A DNA stretch of 64,000 nt, taken from assembly GCF_018881505.1 (NCBI RefSeq), contig NZ_JACVQC010000001.1, positions 1,843,927 to 1,907,926 of the forward strand, given 5' to 3'. Shown in pieces: positions 32,721-43,050 of this stretch. The notes under the pieces were generated by a model. That model searched no databases and had not been told where the DNA came from. It was given only the letters and a program-made list of their open reading frames with translations. A program made the translations under genes and the position numbers. The DNA comes from Polynucleobacter sp. UK-Mo-2m-Kol15. Lineage in GTDB: Bacteria; Pseudomonadota; Gammaproteobacteria; Burkholderiales; Burkholderiaceae. Position 1 is the stretch's first letter. Every line of letters starts with the position of its first letter.

Positions 32721-34913
32721 ATGCCCCAATTACTAGATAAAACCATTGAAATTCTGAGCCACAGACATCTTCGTGGCCCCAATATGTGGAGTTACAACCC
32801 AGCGCTTGAGGTATTGATCGATATTGGCGACCTAGAAGACTATCCATCAGACTTAATCCCAGGCTTTTATGATCGTCTGAGCAAGTGCCTTCCCAGCCTG
32901 CATGAGCATCGCTGTAGCTACGGAGAGCCTGGTGGATTTTTAAAGCGCGTTGAAGAGGGTACCTGGCCTGGACATATTCTCGAACACCTCACAATCGAAT
33001 TGCAAAACTTAGCTGGTATTGCAGGCGGCTTTGGCCGAGCTCGCGATGGTGGACGCCGAGGTGTTTATAAAGTCATTGTGAGCGCCACTGAAGAGGCTGT
33101 GACATTGCAAGCCTTTCAATTTGCACGCGATCTTCTCCTCACCTTAATTAAAGATAATGGTGATGCGATTGCACAGAGAGAGCAGATCGTTGAAGCCCTT
33201 CGTGATATCAGTGATGATCTCTGCCTTGGACCAAGTACTGCATGCATCGTCCATGCTGCAACAGTTCGAGAAATTCCTCACATACGACTATCTAGTGGCA
33301 ATTTAGTGCAACTGGGTTACGGCTCTAAACAACGACGTATCTGGACAGCGGAAACCGATCAAACCAGCGCTATCGCAGAAACCATCTCGCGTGATAAGGA
33401 CCTCACTAAGAGCTTACTTGCAAGCGCAGGGGTCCCAACCCCTGAAGGTAGAACTGTTACGAGCCCAGATGATGCCTGGGAAGCTGCGCAAGATATTGGC
33501 TTACCTGTCGTTGTAAAACCGATTGATGGCAATCATGGCCGCGGCGTATTCATCAACCTCTACACCCAACAAGAAATTGAAGCGGCTTATGCCGTCGCAA
33601 TTGAGGAAGGTAGCGAAGTTTTGGTTGAGCGCCACATCATTGGTGACGAACATCGCTTGTTGGTAGTGGGCAATAAAGTAGTAGCAGCCGCCAAGGGTGA
33701 AACCGTTTGGATCACTGGTGATGGTAAGCATACCGTTCTTGAACTCATTGAAATTCAGCTGAATTCCGATCCGCGTCGAGGTACAACTGAAGAGCATCCA
33801 CTCAACCCAGTTCGTATTGATTCAGCCGTTGAGTTAGAACTGGCCCGTCAAAAATTATTGGGCAGCAGTATCCCAAGCATCGACCAACAAGTACTGATTC
33901 AGAGTAACGGTAATGTGGCATTCGATGTGACAGATTTAGTTCATCCTGAAGTAGCCTACCAAGTTGCCCTAGCTGCACGCGTAGTAGGATTAGAAATTGC
34001 TGGTGTTGACCTCGTCGCCCAGGATATTAGTAAACCGCTAGAGTCACAAAATGCTGCCATCGTTGAAGTGAATGCAGGCCCCGGCTTGTTGATGCACTTA
34101 AAACCTGCTAGCGGGAAACCCCAGCCGGTAGGCGAAGAGATTGCAAACCATTTGTTTCCTCCAGGCTACGATTTTAGAATTCCGATTGTTGGCATCAGCG
34201 GAAACTGTGGAAGAACCCTAGTTGCTGAAATGGTCGCGCATTTTATTAGACTGACAAATGCACATGTTGGACTCTCTACTAATCATGGCCTTTACTTCGG
34301 TAGCCGCACCATCAAGCAAACCTCGCGCTCCCATTGGGAAAATGCACGACGCACCCTACAAAATAGAGCCATTGAAGTTGCTGTCATTGAAAATGACAAC
34401 TCATCCCTGTTACTAGAAGGTCTTGGGTATGACCAATGCCAAGTTGGCATCGTTCTCAATATTGATCCACTTAAACTCTTTCCCGAACATAACATTTGCG
34501 ATGAGGATCAGCTATTTAACGTGGTTCGCACACAGGTTGATGTTGTATTACCGACTGGTACCAGCGTATTAAATGCAGATGATTCGATGATTATAAAAAT
34601 GGCTGAGCTCAGTAAGGGTGAAGTAATGTATTTCTCCCAAGATCCAAGCTCTTCTGTGATAGCTGCCCATCAAGAGCAAAATGGCCGCTCGATCATTGTG
34701 GGCCCATCCGTCATCACCCTCAAACAGGGCAAATCAGATAAATTGCTTATCCCCATTCCACCCCTGGTTCAGAATTCAGCTCTTGATTGGGCTCCAAACT
34801 TAAGTCTTGCAGCTGCAATTGGGGCTGCTTGGGCTTTGGATATTCCGTTCAACGTTATCGAAGCTGGAGTTGAAACATTCGCCTCCAATTCCAATCCTCC
34901 AGTAGGCACTTAA
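32721..34913 (+). CDS. CphA': cyanophycin synthetase-like protein with degraded Mur-ligase half
   Basis: The protein has 730 residues. The N-terminal domain (1-160) and ATP-grasp domain (about 210-470) keep the family residues (VVVKPIDGNHGRGV, VLVERH, IVEVNAGPGLLMHLKP). The following Mur-ligase-like domain is altered: where the neighbour has the P-loop GTNGKT, this protein has GISGNCGRT (491-499), lacking the catalytic lysine. The protein stops about 130 residues early, without the Mur C-terminal domain. By the known division of labour in CphA, aspartate ligation could remain and arginine ligation should be lost. Cyanobacterial CphA2, with a reduced M domain, polymerises Asp-Arg dipeptides; a similar role is possible. 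cphA follows at once. Confidence 0.9.
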   Translation: MPQLLDKTIEILSHRHLRGPNMWSYNPALEVLIDIGDLEDYPSDLIPGFYDRLSKCLPSLHEHRCSYGEPGGFLKRVEEGTWPGHILEHLTIELQNLAGIAGGFGRARDGGRRGVYKVIVSATEEAVTLQAFQFARDLLLTLIKDNGDAIAQREQIVEALRDISDDLCLGPSTACIVHAATVREIPHIRLSSGNLVQLGYGSKQRRIWTAETDQTSAIAETISRDKDLTKSLLASAGVPTPEGRTVTSPDDAWEAAQDIGLPVVVKPIDGNHGRGVFINLYTQQEIEAAYAVAIEEGSEVLVERHIIGDEHRLLVVGNKVVAAAKGETVWITGDGKHTVLELIEIQLNSDPRRGTTEEHPLNPVRIDSAVELELARQKLLGSSIPSIDQQVLIQSNGNVAFDVTDLVHPEVAYQVALAARVVGLEIAGVDLVAQDISKPLESQNAAIVEVNAGPGLLMHLKPASGKPQPVGEEIANHLFPPGYDFRIPIVGISGNCGRTLVAEMVAHFIRLTNAHVGLSTNHGLYFGSRTIKQTSRSHWENARRTLQNRAIEVAVIENDNSSLLLEGLGYDQCQVGIVLNIDPLKLFPEHNICDEDQLFNVVRTQVDVVLPTGTSVLNADDSMIIKMAELSKGEVMYFSQDPSSSVIAAHQEQNGRSIIVGPSVITLKQGKSDKLLIPIPPLVQNSALDWAPNLSLAAAIGAAWALDIPFNVIEAGVETFASNSNPPVGT

Positions 34914-37484
34914 TTGGAAATTACTCGTATTCGCATGCTACGCGGCCCAAATTTATGGGGCCGCCACACAACCCTAGAGGCAATTGTTTCTTGCGATGAA
35001 ACAGAGCGCTCAATCGATTCAATTCCACAGTTTGAAATCAAGATTCGAGAACGCTTTCCTCAATTAGGCAGCATGCGTCGCGGCGGACCGAATGAGAGTC
35101 TCTCCCTCGCACACGCTTTAGAATATGCCGCTTTAGGTCTTCAGGCGCAGGCGGGTTGCCCTGTTACCTTCAGCCGTACAGTAGAAACTCTTGATGCAGG
35201 TGTATACCAAGTCGTGGTGGAGTACACAGAAGAGGTTGTGGGGCGAATGGCCTTTGACTTTGCTTTTGGACTGATCCAGGCAACCCTTAGTGATGTGCCA
35301 TTTGATCTAACAGCCGCCCTCTCAGAGTTAGAAGCCTTATATGAAGATGTGCGCTTAGGGCCGAGCACTGGATCTATCGTTGATGCTGCGGTCCAAAGAA
35401 ATATCCCCTATCGCCGCATGACTGAGGGCAGCATGGTGCAGTTCGGATGGGGTAGTAAGCAAAAGCGTATTCAAGCTGCAGAAACCAGCAATACCAGCGC
35501 CATTGCCGAAGCGATTGCACAAGATAAAGAGCTCACGAAGAACCTTCTAGCATCCGCAGGTGTATCTGTTCCAGTTGGTGAAGTAGTGAGGACTGCTGAT
35601 GATGCTTGGTGCGCGGCCCAAAGAATTGGCGGTCCGATTGTTCTTAAGCCAAAGGATGGCAATCAAGGCAAAGGTGTTGTTGCGAATATCCGAACAGAGG
35701 CAGAAGTACGTGCTGGTTTTGTAGTCACGCAAGCCTTTGGTCGAGAAACTATTATTGAGCGCTACCTACCAGGCGCAGACTATCGCTTACTAGTTGTTGG
35801 CAATCGTCTCTGTGCTGCTGCACGTCGCGAACCCGCTCAAATAGTTGGCGATGGCAAACATAACATCGCTGAACTGGTAGACCTAGAAAACAAAAATCCA
35901 TTGCGTGGTGATGGCCATGCAACTGCACTTACAAAGATTCGATTTGATGACATTGCTCTTGCGCACTTAGCTAGCAATAAACTCACTCCACAGTATGTTC
36001 CTAAAATTGGTGAACGTGTTCTACTCCGCCATAATGCAAACCTCAGCACTGGCGGGACTGCTACTGATGTAACTGATGACGTTCATCCTGACGTTGCTGC
36101 TAGTGCAATTGCTGCCGCACAGATGATTGGGCTAGATATTGCTGGTGTTGATATTCTATGCGAGGCGATTTATAAGCCTTTAGAAGCTCAAGGTGGGGGT
36201 ATCGTTGAAGTAAATGCTGCTCCAGGCCTGCGGATGCATCTCAAGCCCTCTTATGGAAAAAGCCGCCCCGTTGGTGAGGACATTATTAATATGATGTATC
36301 CACCAGGGGAAGATGGTCGCATTCCAGTTGTTGCTGTAACGGGTACCAATGGTAAAACTACGACTGTTCGCCTCATTTCTCATTTACTTAATGAGACTGG
36401 CTTACGCGTGGGCATGACCACTACAGATGGTGTTTACATCAATCATCGCCTGATTGATTCGGGTGATTGCAGCGGCCCCAAGAGTGCTCGCAATGTATTA
36501 ATGCATCCAGATGTCGATGCCGCTGTTCTAGAAACTGCTCGGGGCGGAATGCTACGCGAAGGTCTGGGCTTTGATCGCTGTGAAGTTGCTGTCGTTACCA
36601 ATATTGGCGAAGGCGATCACCTCGGCCTCAACTACATCAATAGTGTTGAGGAGTTGGCGACACTCAAGAGAGTTGTTGTTCAAAACGTAGCGATAACTGG
36701 GGCCGCAGTCCTCAATGCCACTGATCCCATGGTGGTCAAGATGGAGAAGGTCTGTGCTGGCGACGTCATTTTCTTTGCACCAAATCAACACCACCCTGTC
36801 ATTGCAGCCCATCGTGCCAAAAATAAAAAAGTGATCTATTTTGATGGTGCCAATATTATTTGCTCCAAAGGAGAGTCTACATCCTTACGCTTCCCTGTGA
36901 GCGAGATACCACTCACTCAAAATGGTGTTTTAGGCTTTCAAATTGAAAACGTGATGGCTTCAGTTGGTGCTGCTTGGGCTTTAGGCTTAGACGGAGAAAA
37001 GATTGCCAGCGGCCTTCGCTCTTTTGAGAGCACTGCTAATGCAGTGCCAGGACGCTTCAATCAATTCCAACACAAAGGCGCTACCGTCATTGCTGACTAT
37101 GGCCATAACCCAGATGCAATGCGTGCTTTAGCGAGCGCAATCGAGGCGATGAAGCCAAAGCGAAGCCACGTAGTGATTAGCGGCGCCGGCGATCGTCGTG
37201 ATGAAGATATTCGCGATCTCACTCGCATTCTTGGCAATAGCTTTGATCATGTGATCCTTTATCAAGATCAGTGCCAACGCGGTCGCGAGGATGGGGAGGT
37301 ACTTCAACTTCTACAAGAGGGTTTAGTGGGTACCAAGAAAGCAAAGCAGGTCAAAGAGATCACCGGCGAATTCCTCGCTATTGATACTGCCCTCAATGAT
37401 TTATCTGCTGGGGATATCTGCCTGATCCTGATTGATCAGGTTGAAGAGTCTCTGGCCTACCTTAAACAGCAGGTTAAGCCTTAA
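34914..37484 (+). CDS. cphA: Cyanophycin synthetase
   Basis: The protein has 856 residues and starts with TTG directly after the stop of the preceding gene; AGTAGG lies just upstream. Domains in order are the N-terminal domain (1-160), ATP-grasp (about 210-465, IVLKPKDGNQGKGV and IVEVNAAPGLRMHLKP) and the Mur-ligase-like domain. The latter has an intact P-loop (GTNGKT, 477-482), the central DAAVLETARGG and a full C-terminal domain (TVIADYGHNPDAM). It builds the polymer of an aspartate backbone with arginine side chains, a cytoplasmic nitrogen and carbon reserve. No cyanophycinase gene is in the window. Confidence 0.96.
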   Translation: MEITRIRMLRGPNLWGRHTTLEAIVSCDETERSIDSIPQFEIKIRERFPQLGSMRRGGPNESLSLAHALEYAALGLQAQAGCPVTFSRTVETLDAGVYQVVVEYTEEVVGRMAFDFAFGLIQATLSDVPFDLTAALSELEALYEDVRLGPSTGSIVDAAVQRNIPYRRMTEGSMVQFGWGSKQKRIQAAETSNTSAIAEAIAQDKELTKNLLASAGVSVPVGEVVRTADDAWCAAQRIGGPIVLKPKDGNQGKGVVANIRTEAEVRAGFVVTQAFGRETIIERYLPGADYRLLVVGNRLCAAARREPAQIVGDGKHNIAELVDLENKNPLRGDGHATALTKIRFDDIALAHLASNKLTPQYVPKIGERVLLRHNANLSTGGTATDVTDDVHPDVAASAIAAAQMIGLDIAGVDILCEAIYKPLEAQGGGIVEVNAAPGLRMHLKPSYGKSRPVGEDIINMMYPPGEDGRIPVVAVTGTNGKTTTVRLISHLLNETGLRVGMTTTDGVYINHRLIDSGDCSGPKSARNVLMHPDVDAAVLETARGGMLREGLGFDRCEVAVVTNIGEGDHLGLNYINSVEELATLKRVVVQNVAITGAAVLNATDPMVVKMEKVCAGDVIFFAPNQHHPVIAAHRAKNKKVIYFDGANIICSKGESTSLRFPVSEIPLTQNGVLGFQIENVMASVGAAWALGLDGEKIASGLRSFESTANAVPGRFNQFQHKGATVIADYGHNPDAMRALASAIEAMKPKRSHVVISGAGDRRDEDIRDLTRILGNSFDHVILYQDQCQRGREDGEVLQLLQEGLVGTKKAKQVKEITGEFLAIDTALNDLSAGDICLILIDQVEESLAYLKQQVKP

Positions 37485-37551
37485 TCATCTGATTTTTTGG
37501 GAGACTCCCTAAACTAAAAAAACTCTTGCTATTAGCTTTGCTATCAATGCC

Positions 37552-38562
37552 TTAGGGCTGAGTATGGTAATGCTGTAATCGCTCGACTTCTTCTTTGGAT
37601 CCCAACATCACCGAGACACGCTCATGCAACTCAGTGGGAACCATATCCATAATTAATTGGTCCCCATTAGTCGATACGCCGCCAGCCTGCTCCACCAAGA
37701 AACTCATAGGGTTTGCTTCATACATCAGGCGTAGCTTTCCTGGCTTATGTGGCTCACGTTGATCCCAGGGATACATAAAGACACCACCACGCGATAAGAC
37801 ACGGTGAACATCGGCAACCATCGATGCAATCCAACGCATATTGAAGTCTTTATCGCGCTCGCCACTCACACCAGCTAGGCACTCATCTACATAGCGACGC
37901 ACAGGCTCAGCCCAGTGACGCATATTAGACATATTGATAGCAAACTCTTTGGTGGAATGTGAAATCTCTACCGCATGCTTAATTAAGACAAATTCCCCTG
38001 TCAACTTATTTAGCGTGAACATCACTACGCCATCGCCCAGCGTTAATGCCATAGTCGTTTGCGGGCCGTAGACAACATAACCCGCAGCCACCTGGTGGCG
38101 GCCTGATAATAAGAAATCAGTTGTCTGTAATGGTGCTTTAGGATCTTGCTTCTTAAGAACCGAAAAAATTGTGCCAATAGATACATTCACATCAATATTG
38201 GATGAACCATCCAATGGATCAAATAATAGCAAGTAGTCTCCCGTTCCCTGAACAGGGAGCGGCAACTCCATTTCTTCTGAGGCTAAGCCCGCTAGAGACT
38301 TGCATCCCTGCACGCCATCAATTAATAGGTCGTTAGCAATCACATCTAACTTTTGCTGAACTTCGCCCTGGACGTTACCAGTTCCAGCAGATCCCAACAA
38401 GCCAATCAGGGCGCCTTGAGCAACTTCATGACTTAAAGTCGAGCAGGTATCTGCAACTGCTAATAACAGCTCTTGCAAACCAGCAGGAATATCCCCACCC
38501 TTCACTTTGGTGGATGACAAGTATTGCTTAACATTAGTATTGAAGGCACTTGAAGCGGTCAA
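37552..38562 (-). CDS. fbp: Fructose-1,6-bisphosphatase class I
   Basis: The protein has 336 residues with a TTG start preceded by GGAG 9 bp upstream; no ATG fits the conserved N-terminus. The metal-binding signature [19 protein letters not shown] (about 115-133) and the substrate-binding segment [19 protein letters not shown] are intact. It removes phosphate from fructose-1,6-bisphosphate in gluconeogenesis. It lies downstream of pepN on the same strand with a 63-bp gap and converges with cphA. Confidence 0.96.
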   Translation of the reverse strand: MTASSAFNTNVKQYLSSTKVKGGDIPAGLQELLLAVADTCSTLSHEVAQGALIGLLGSAGTGNVQGEVQQKLDVIANDLLIDGVQGCKSLAGLASEEMELPLPVQGTGDYLLLFDPLDGSSNIDVNVSIGTIFSVLKKQDPKAPLQTTDFLLSGRHQVAAGYVVYGPQTTMALTLGDGVVMFTLNKLTGEFVLIKHAVEISHSTKEFAINMSNMRHWAEPVRRYVDECLAGVSGERDKDFNMRWIASMVADVHRVLSRGGVFMYPWDQREPHKPGKLRLMYEANPMSFLVEQAGGVSTNGDQLIMDMVPTELHERVSVMLGSKEEVERLQHYHTQP

Positions 38563-38625
38563 AAGGATTTTCTCCGTAATAGGTTTATTTCTGAATGAGC
38601 TCTATTTTGCCTCGTTCTAGACCAA

Positions 38626-41235
38626 TCAACTGCCCAAGGCCTTAGAAACTACCTCTTTCACATCCGCAGAGAGGGTTTCGGATGCTGCAACCCGCCTTAA
38701 GGCTACCAGCATTTGCTCCTGATATACCGGCGCAAACTGACGCCAGCGATCTAATCCTCTAGCCAAACGAGCAGCAATTTGTGGGTTAATTGGGTCTAAA
38801 GCAAGTACAGATTCTGCCCAAAATGCATAACCACTACCATCCACTTGATGAAAGCTAGCGGGGTTATTCATGCAAAAAGCATGAATCACACTACGAACAC
38901 GATTGGGGTTATTCATTTTGAAAGCTTCATGCTGACGCAAACGCTTGACTTCATTCAAGGTGGATTCAGCATTAGCTACTGGTGGTCTACTGGATTGCAA
39001 TGCAAACCACTTATCAATCACTAGAGCATCATCGGCAAACCGGGTATAAAAGTCAGCCAAGCAAGATGCTGCTGATTTCGATCCATGAATCACCAAACCA
39101 GCTAAAGCAGCATATCGGTCAGTCATGTTGTCAGCATTCTGATATTGATTCACCGCCATGGGTGCCCAGATCAATGGATCCGCTTCGAGCAACATACTCA
39201 ATGCTAGATTTTTTAAAGCACGCTTACCGGCACTTGCTGCATCAGGATTAAAGGTTCCCGGGGTTTGCATCTGCTGATAGAGGGCGGCCCACTCAATGCG
39301 TAACTCACTGGCAATAGCGTGACGGAAAGCGCGACGGGAAGCATAGATCTGCTGAGGATCAACACTGGCACACTGCTCATACAAATAAGTCTCCACAGGC
39401 AAGGTCAATGCCAGCTCTTTGAAGGCGGGATCTAATTCAGGATCAGTCAAGAGCTTGCGATAAGCCTCGATCAGCGCTTTATCAGGTAAGCGATTACCCA
39501 GAATCATTTGCATAGCAAGTTTCTGACCAGCCTCCCAACGATTAAAGGCATCGTCATCACTCGAGAACATAGTCAGTAAATCGGCCTCAGCTTGATCAAA
39601 GTCTAAATGAATTGGGGCTGAGAAATTACGATTAATCGACAGCACTGGATGGCTTAACACCTGATCAAATGTCCAAGTCTGCTGACCTTGAGTCAATTCC
39701 AGCAAAGTCTCGACCTGATCATCCGAGGTAGTGAGCAAGCGCATCTTCAATGGAATATGAAAAGGCTTGCTATCTTTGTGCGCTATATTTTTTGAAGGAC
39801 TTTGCGTTAAGGTAACTTGGTATCGCTTTTTATCTGCGTCGTAGGATTCTTCTACCTTGACCATGGGAGTTCCCGCCTGGCTATACCAATGTCTGAACTG
39901 AGAAAGGTCGCGGCCATTGGCATCTGCCATAGCAGCCAAAAAATCATCGCAAGTAACCGCTTGACCATCGTGTCGCTTGAAGTAAAGATCCATCCCTTTA
40001 CGGAAACCCTCAATACCTAAGAGAGTTTGATACATGCGAACGACTTCAGCACCCTTCTCATATACCGTCACGGTATAAAAGTTATTAATCTCTTGATACT
40101 CATCTGGCCGAATTGGATGTGCCATTGGGCCAGCATCTTCAGGAAACTGAAGTTGGCGTAATAAACGCACATCCTCAATACGCTTGACTGCCCTGCCAGA
40201 TTCGCTACCCATTTGATCCGCAGAAAACTCTTGGTCACGGAATACCGTTAAGCCCTCTTTAAGAGAAAGCTGGAACCAATCACGACAAGTTACACGGTTT
40301 CCAGTCCAATTATGAAAGTACTCATGAGCCACGACGCTTTCAATATTGGCAAAGTCGGCATCCGTTGCAGTCTCTGCTTGAGCAAGAACATACTTGGTAT
40401 TAAAAATATTGAGGCCCTTGTTCTCCATGGCGCCCATATTGAAATCACCTACCGCCACAATCATGAAGCGCTCGAGGTCTAGCTCAAGACCGTAGCGTTG
40501 CTCATCCCAATGAATAGAGGCAATCAAAGAATCCATCGCATGACGGGTCTTTTTCAAGTCATGAGGCTCCACCCAAATTTGTAATAACTTTTTCGCGCCA
40601 CTACTAGTGATGATGGTTTCCTCAATACATTCAAGCTTACCGGCCACTAAGGCAAATAAGTAAGATGGCTTTGGAAACGGGTCTTCCCAGACCGCGCTAT
40701 GCCAGCCATTCGGTAATTTTTCAGTACTGATTAAGTTTCCATTTGATAACAATACTGGATACTCCAGCTCACGAGCACGCAGAGTCACGTGATAACGCGC
40801 CATCACATCCGGTCTATCGAGGAAGTAAGTAATCTTTCTAAATCCCTCAGCTTCACACTGGGTAAAGAAATTTCCATTAGAAACATACAGACCCATGAGT
40901 GAGGTATTTTTCTCGGGCACACAGACGCAGATAATTTCAACGATGAAGGCATTCTTACCTTCATTTGGCAAGGCATGAATAGTCAGCGCCTCAGGATTCA
41001 GCTCAAACTGGCGATGGGCTTCACCATTAATACGCAAACTGACAAACTCAAGCTCATGGCCCTGCAAAACCAGAGGCGCACCATCCACATGGCCCACCCC
41101 AGGAAGAACCTCTAGGCGACTCTTCACAATCGTCCTAGCGGGATCTAGAGCAATGTCTAAGTCAACCTTTGAGAAGGTATAAATTGGAGAACGGTATTCG
41201 AGCCTGCGAAAGCTCTGTGGCAGATCAGTTTTCAT
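38626..41235 (-). CDS. pepN: Aminopeptidase N, M1 family
   Basis: The protein has 869 residues, the normal gammaproteobacterial-type PepN length. The exopeptidase motif GAMENKGLNIF and the zinc site HEYFH with the downstream Glu (SLKEGLTVF) lie near residues 265-325. The long helical C-terminal region is complete. It removes N-terminal amino acids from peptides in the cytoplasm during protein turnover. It starts 37 bp after the stop of the GDT1-family gene on the same strand and precedes fbp. Confidence 0.97.
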   Translation of the reverse strand: MKTDLPQSFRRLEYRSPIYTFSKVDLDIALDPARTIVKSRLEVLPGVGHVDGAPLVLQGHELEFVSLRINGEAHRQFELNPEALTIHALPNEGKNAFIVEIICVCVPEKNTSLMGLYVSNGNFFTQCEAEGFRKITYFLDRPDVMARYHVTLRARELEYPVLLSNGNLISTEKLPNGWHSAVWEDPFPKPSYLFALVAGKLECIEETIITSSGAKKLLQIWVEPHDLKKTRHAMDSLIASIHWDEQRYGLELDLERFMIVAVGDFNMGAMENKGLNIFNTKYVLAQAETATDADFANIESVVAHEYFHNWTGNRVTCRDWFQLSLKEGLTVFRDQEFSADQMGSESGRAVKRIEDVRLLRQLQFPEDAGPMAHPIRPDEYQEINNFYTVTVYEKGAEVVRMYQTLLGIEGFRKGMDLYFKRHDGQAVTCDDFLAAMADANGRDLSQFRHWYSQAGTPMVKVEESYDADKKRYQVTLTQSPSKNIAHKDSKPFHIPLKMRLLTTSDDQVETLLELTQGQQTWTFDQVLSHPVLSINRNFSAPIHLDFDQAEADLLTMFSSDDDAFNRWEAGQKLAMQMILGNRLPDKALIEAYRKLLTDPELDPAFKELALTLPVETYLYEQCASVDPQQIYASRRAFRHAIASELRIEWAALYQQMQTPGTFNPDAASAGKRALKNLALSMLLEADPLIWAPMAVNQYQNADNMTDRYAALAGLVIHGSKSAASCLADFYTRFADDALVIDKWFALQSSRPPVANAESTLNEVKRLRQHEAFKMNNPNRVRSVIHAFCMNNPASFHQVDGSGYAFWAESVLALDPINPQIAARLARGLDRWRQFAPVYQEQMLVALRRVAASETLSADVKEVVSKALGS

Positions 41236-41272
41236 AGGACAATTTTAAGCCCCACGGAAAAATTCAGCCTAA

Positions 41273-41848
41273 CTAAGCCCAAATAAGAGTGGTAATGCCG
41301 ATCGCGATGAAGCTGATAGCAGCAAGGATATGCACCCACTGAATAGGCAAACGTTTAGTAAATTTTTGCCCAATCCAAACCGCTGGGGCATTAGCCATCA
41401 TCATCCCCAAAGTGGTGCCAACTGTTACTGAAAAGACATCGGTATATTTGGCGCCCAAGGCGATCGTTGCTATTTGAGTCTTATCACCCATCTCTGCCAA
41501 GAAAAAGAGTCCAACTGTCAGCATGAATACTGACAATGCTCTATCAGCCACCCTTGATCCTGCGGCATCATCAATACGATCGGGCACCAAGAGCCAAAGC
41601 CCAATTCCCAAGAAGCTTAATCCTAAAATCCATCTCAGAAGATCTGGACTCATGAAAGTCGTAAGCCAATGCCCCAAAAATGCAGCACAAGCATGGTTTG
41701 CAATAGTGGCAATGAATATCCCGCCAATAATGGCAAGAGCCTGCTTAGGGTAGCGCGAAGCTAGCATCAAAGAGAGTAATTGGGTTTTATCACCCATCTC
41801 AGCAAGTGCAACTACGCCAGTAGAAAGTGCTAATGCAGATAAGTCCAT
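41273..41848 (-). CDS. GDT1/UPF0016 family cation transporter, probable manganese exporter
   Basis: The protein has 191 residues with six hydrophobic helices in two homologous halves. Each half has the family motif E-x-G-D-K-T-Q: EMGDKTQ at 17-23 and again near residue 118. The acidic residues bind the cation. Bacterial members (MneA/Mnx) export Mn2+; eukaryotic relatives move Mn2+ and Ca2+. No Mn riboswitch of yybP-ykoY type could be recognised in the 73-bp spacer upstream. It lies downstream of ald but is probably unrelated in function. Confidence 0.9.
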   Translation of the reverse strand: MDLSALALSTGVVALAEMGDKTQLLSLMLASRYPKQALAIIGGIFIATIANHACAAFLGHWLTTFMSPDLLRWILGLSFLGIGLWLLVPDRIDDAAGSRVADRALSVFMLTVGLFFLAEMGDKTQIATIALGAKYTDVFSVTVGTTLGMMMANAPAVWIGQKFTKRLPIQWVHILAAISFIAIGITTLIWA

Positions 41849-41869
41849 CTGTAGAATGATAGAGGAAAG

Positions 41870-41891
41870 CTTGGGGACCTAGACCCCCAAG
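41870..41891 (-). other. GC-rich hairpin between ald and the GDT1-family gene
   Basis: CTTGGGG (41870-41876) and CCCCAAG (41885-41891) form a 7-bp stem with an 8-nt loop. No T-run follows on the minus strand, so it is not a standard terminator. It may mark a processing site or a Rho-assisted end after ald. Confidence 0.4.
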
Positions 41892-41921
41892 ACATAGAAT
41901 CTAAAAAACCACTGGAAATAA

Positions 41922-43040
41922 CTAGGCTGCTAACAACTCTTCCGCTGGCACAAAATCAATCTTCTGCGCCTTGGCTACTGGCTCGGATGTGATGTTACCT
42001 CGGTGAATGCTCAAGCCATTTCGCAGATGATGATCTTGAGATAGCGCCTTTTCCATGCCACTGTTTGCTAAAGCCTCGATGAATGGGTATGTTGCATTCG
42101 TCAATGCAAAGGTAGAGGTTCTAGCAACTGCACCGGGCATATTCGCTACACAGTAGTGCAATACACCATCCACAATAAAGGTAGGGTCAGTATGCGTAGT
42201 AGGCTTTGATGTCTCAAAACAACCGCCTTGATCAATTGCTACGTCAACCACTACTGCTCCTGTCTTCATTTTGCGCACCATCTCTCTCGTGACTAATTTG
42301 GGTGCTGCGGCGCCAGGCAAGAGTACGGCACCAATGACAACATCTGCCTCGCAAACCTCCAACTCCACCAAAAGTGGATCGGCATAAAAGGTTCTAACGC
42401 GATTACCGTAAAGCGTATCGATCTGCCTTAAGCAGTCAATATTACGATCAAAAATGCATACATCCGCACCCATACCAACGGCCATTTGCAAGGCATTCCG
42501 TCCAACCACTCCAGCGCCTAAGATCACTACCCTTGCAGGCGCAACACCAGGAACACCCGCCATCAAGATACCCAATCCCCCATTGGTTTTCTCAAGATGG
42601 GTGGCGGCTGCTTGAATAGACATTCTGCCTGCAACCTCACTCATCGGAGCTAAAAGAGGGAGAGTTCCATTAAAAGATGTGACTGTCTCATAAGCAATGC
42701 AGCTGGCGCCTGATGCAAGCAATGCTTTTGTTTGCTGCGGATCTGGCGCTAGATGCAAATAGGTAAAAAGGATTTGGTCTTCGCGCAACATAGCACACTC
42801 CTGTGGCTGAGGCTCCTTCACTTTCACCACCATCTCCGCTTTCGCAAACACTTCGGCAGCACTATTAATTAAAGTGGCGCCAGCTAAACGATAGGACTCA
42901 TCGCTCAAGCCAATTTGCTCGCCCGCTCCACGCTGAACCAGAATGGAATGACCTCGCTTACATAAGCCTCTGACATTACCAGGGGTTAGGCCAACACGAA
43001 ATTCATTATTTTTTACTTCTTGAGGTACGCCAACAATCAT
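41922..43040 (-). CDS. ald: Alanine dehydrogenase
   Basis: The protein has 372 residues. The N-terminal signature GVPQEVKNNEFRVGLTP includes the substrate arginine. Lys in VKVKEPQ and the catalytic His in YLHLA follow. The Rossmann motif GAGVVGRNALQMAVGMGA binds NAD. It interconverts L-alanine and pyruvate plus ammonia. It begins 10 bp after the amino-acid permease with AAGGAG upstream, so the operon imports an amino acid, probably alanine or a similar one, and deaminates it. Confidence 0.96.
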   Translation of the reverse strand: MIVGVPQEVKNNEFRVGLTPGNVRGLCKRGHSILVQRGAGEQIGLSDESYRLAGATLINSAAEVFAKAEMVVKVKEPQPQECAMLREDQILFTYLHLAPDPQQTKALLASGASCIAYETVTSFNGTLPLLAPMSEVAGRMSIQAAATHLEKTNGGLGILMAGVPGVAPARVVILGAGVVGRNALQMAVGMGADVCIFDRNIDCLRQIDTLYGNRVRTFYADPLLVELEVCEADVVIGAVLLPGAAAPKLVTREMVRKMKTGAVVVDVAIDQGGCFETSKPTTHTDPTFIVDGVLHYCVANMPGAVARTSTFALTNATYPFIEALANSGMEKALSQDHHLRNGLSIHRGNITSEPVAKAQKIDFVPAEELLAA

Positions 43041-43050
43041 TTATGTCTCC

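Noticed and set aside
32620-32847. Minus-strand 75-codon frame overlapping the start of CphA'
   Set aside because: It covers the conserved CphA' N-terminus, has no ribosome site or family resemblance, and is best explained as a shadow frame.
37485-37551. Terminator between cphA and fbp
   Set aside because: GGGAG-A-CTCCC has too small a loop for a stable hairpin and the T-run is on the wrong side for cphA.
41849-41921. Mn2+ riboswitch (yybP-ykoY) before the GDT1-family gene
   Set aside because: The 73-bp spacer is too short and shows only one simple hairpin without the riboswitch core.
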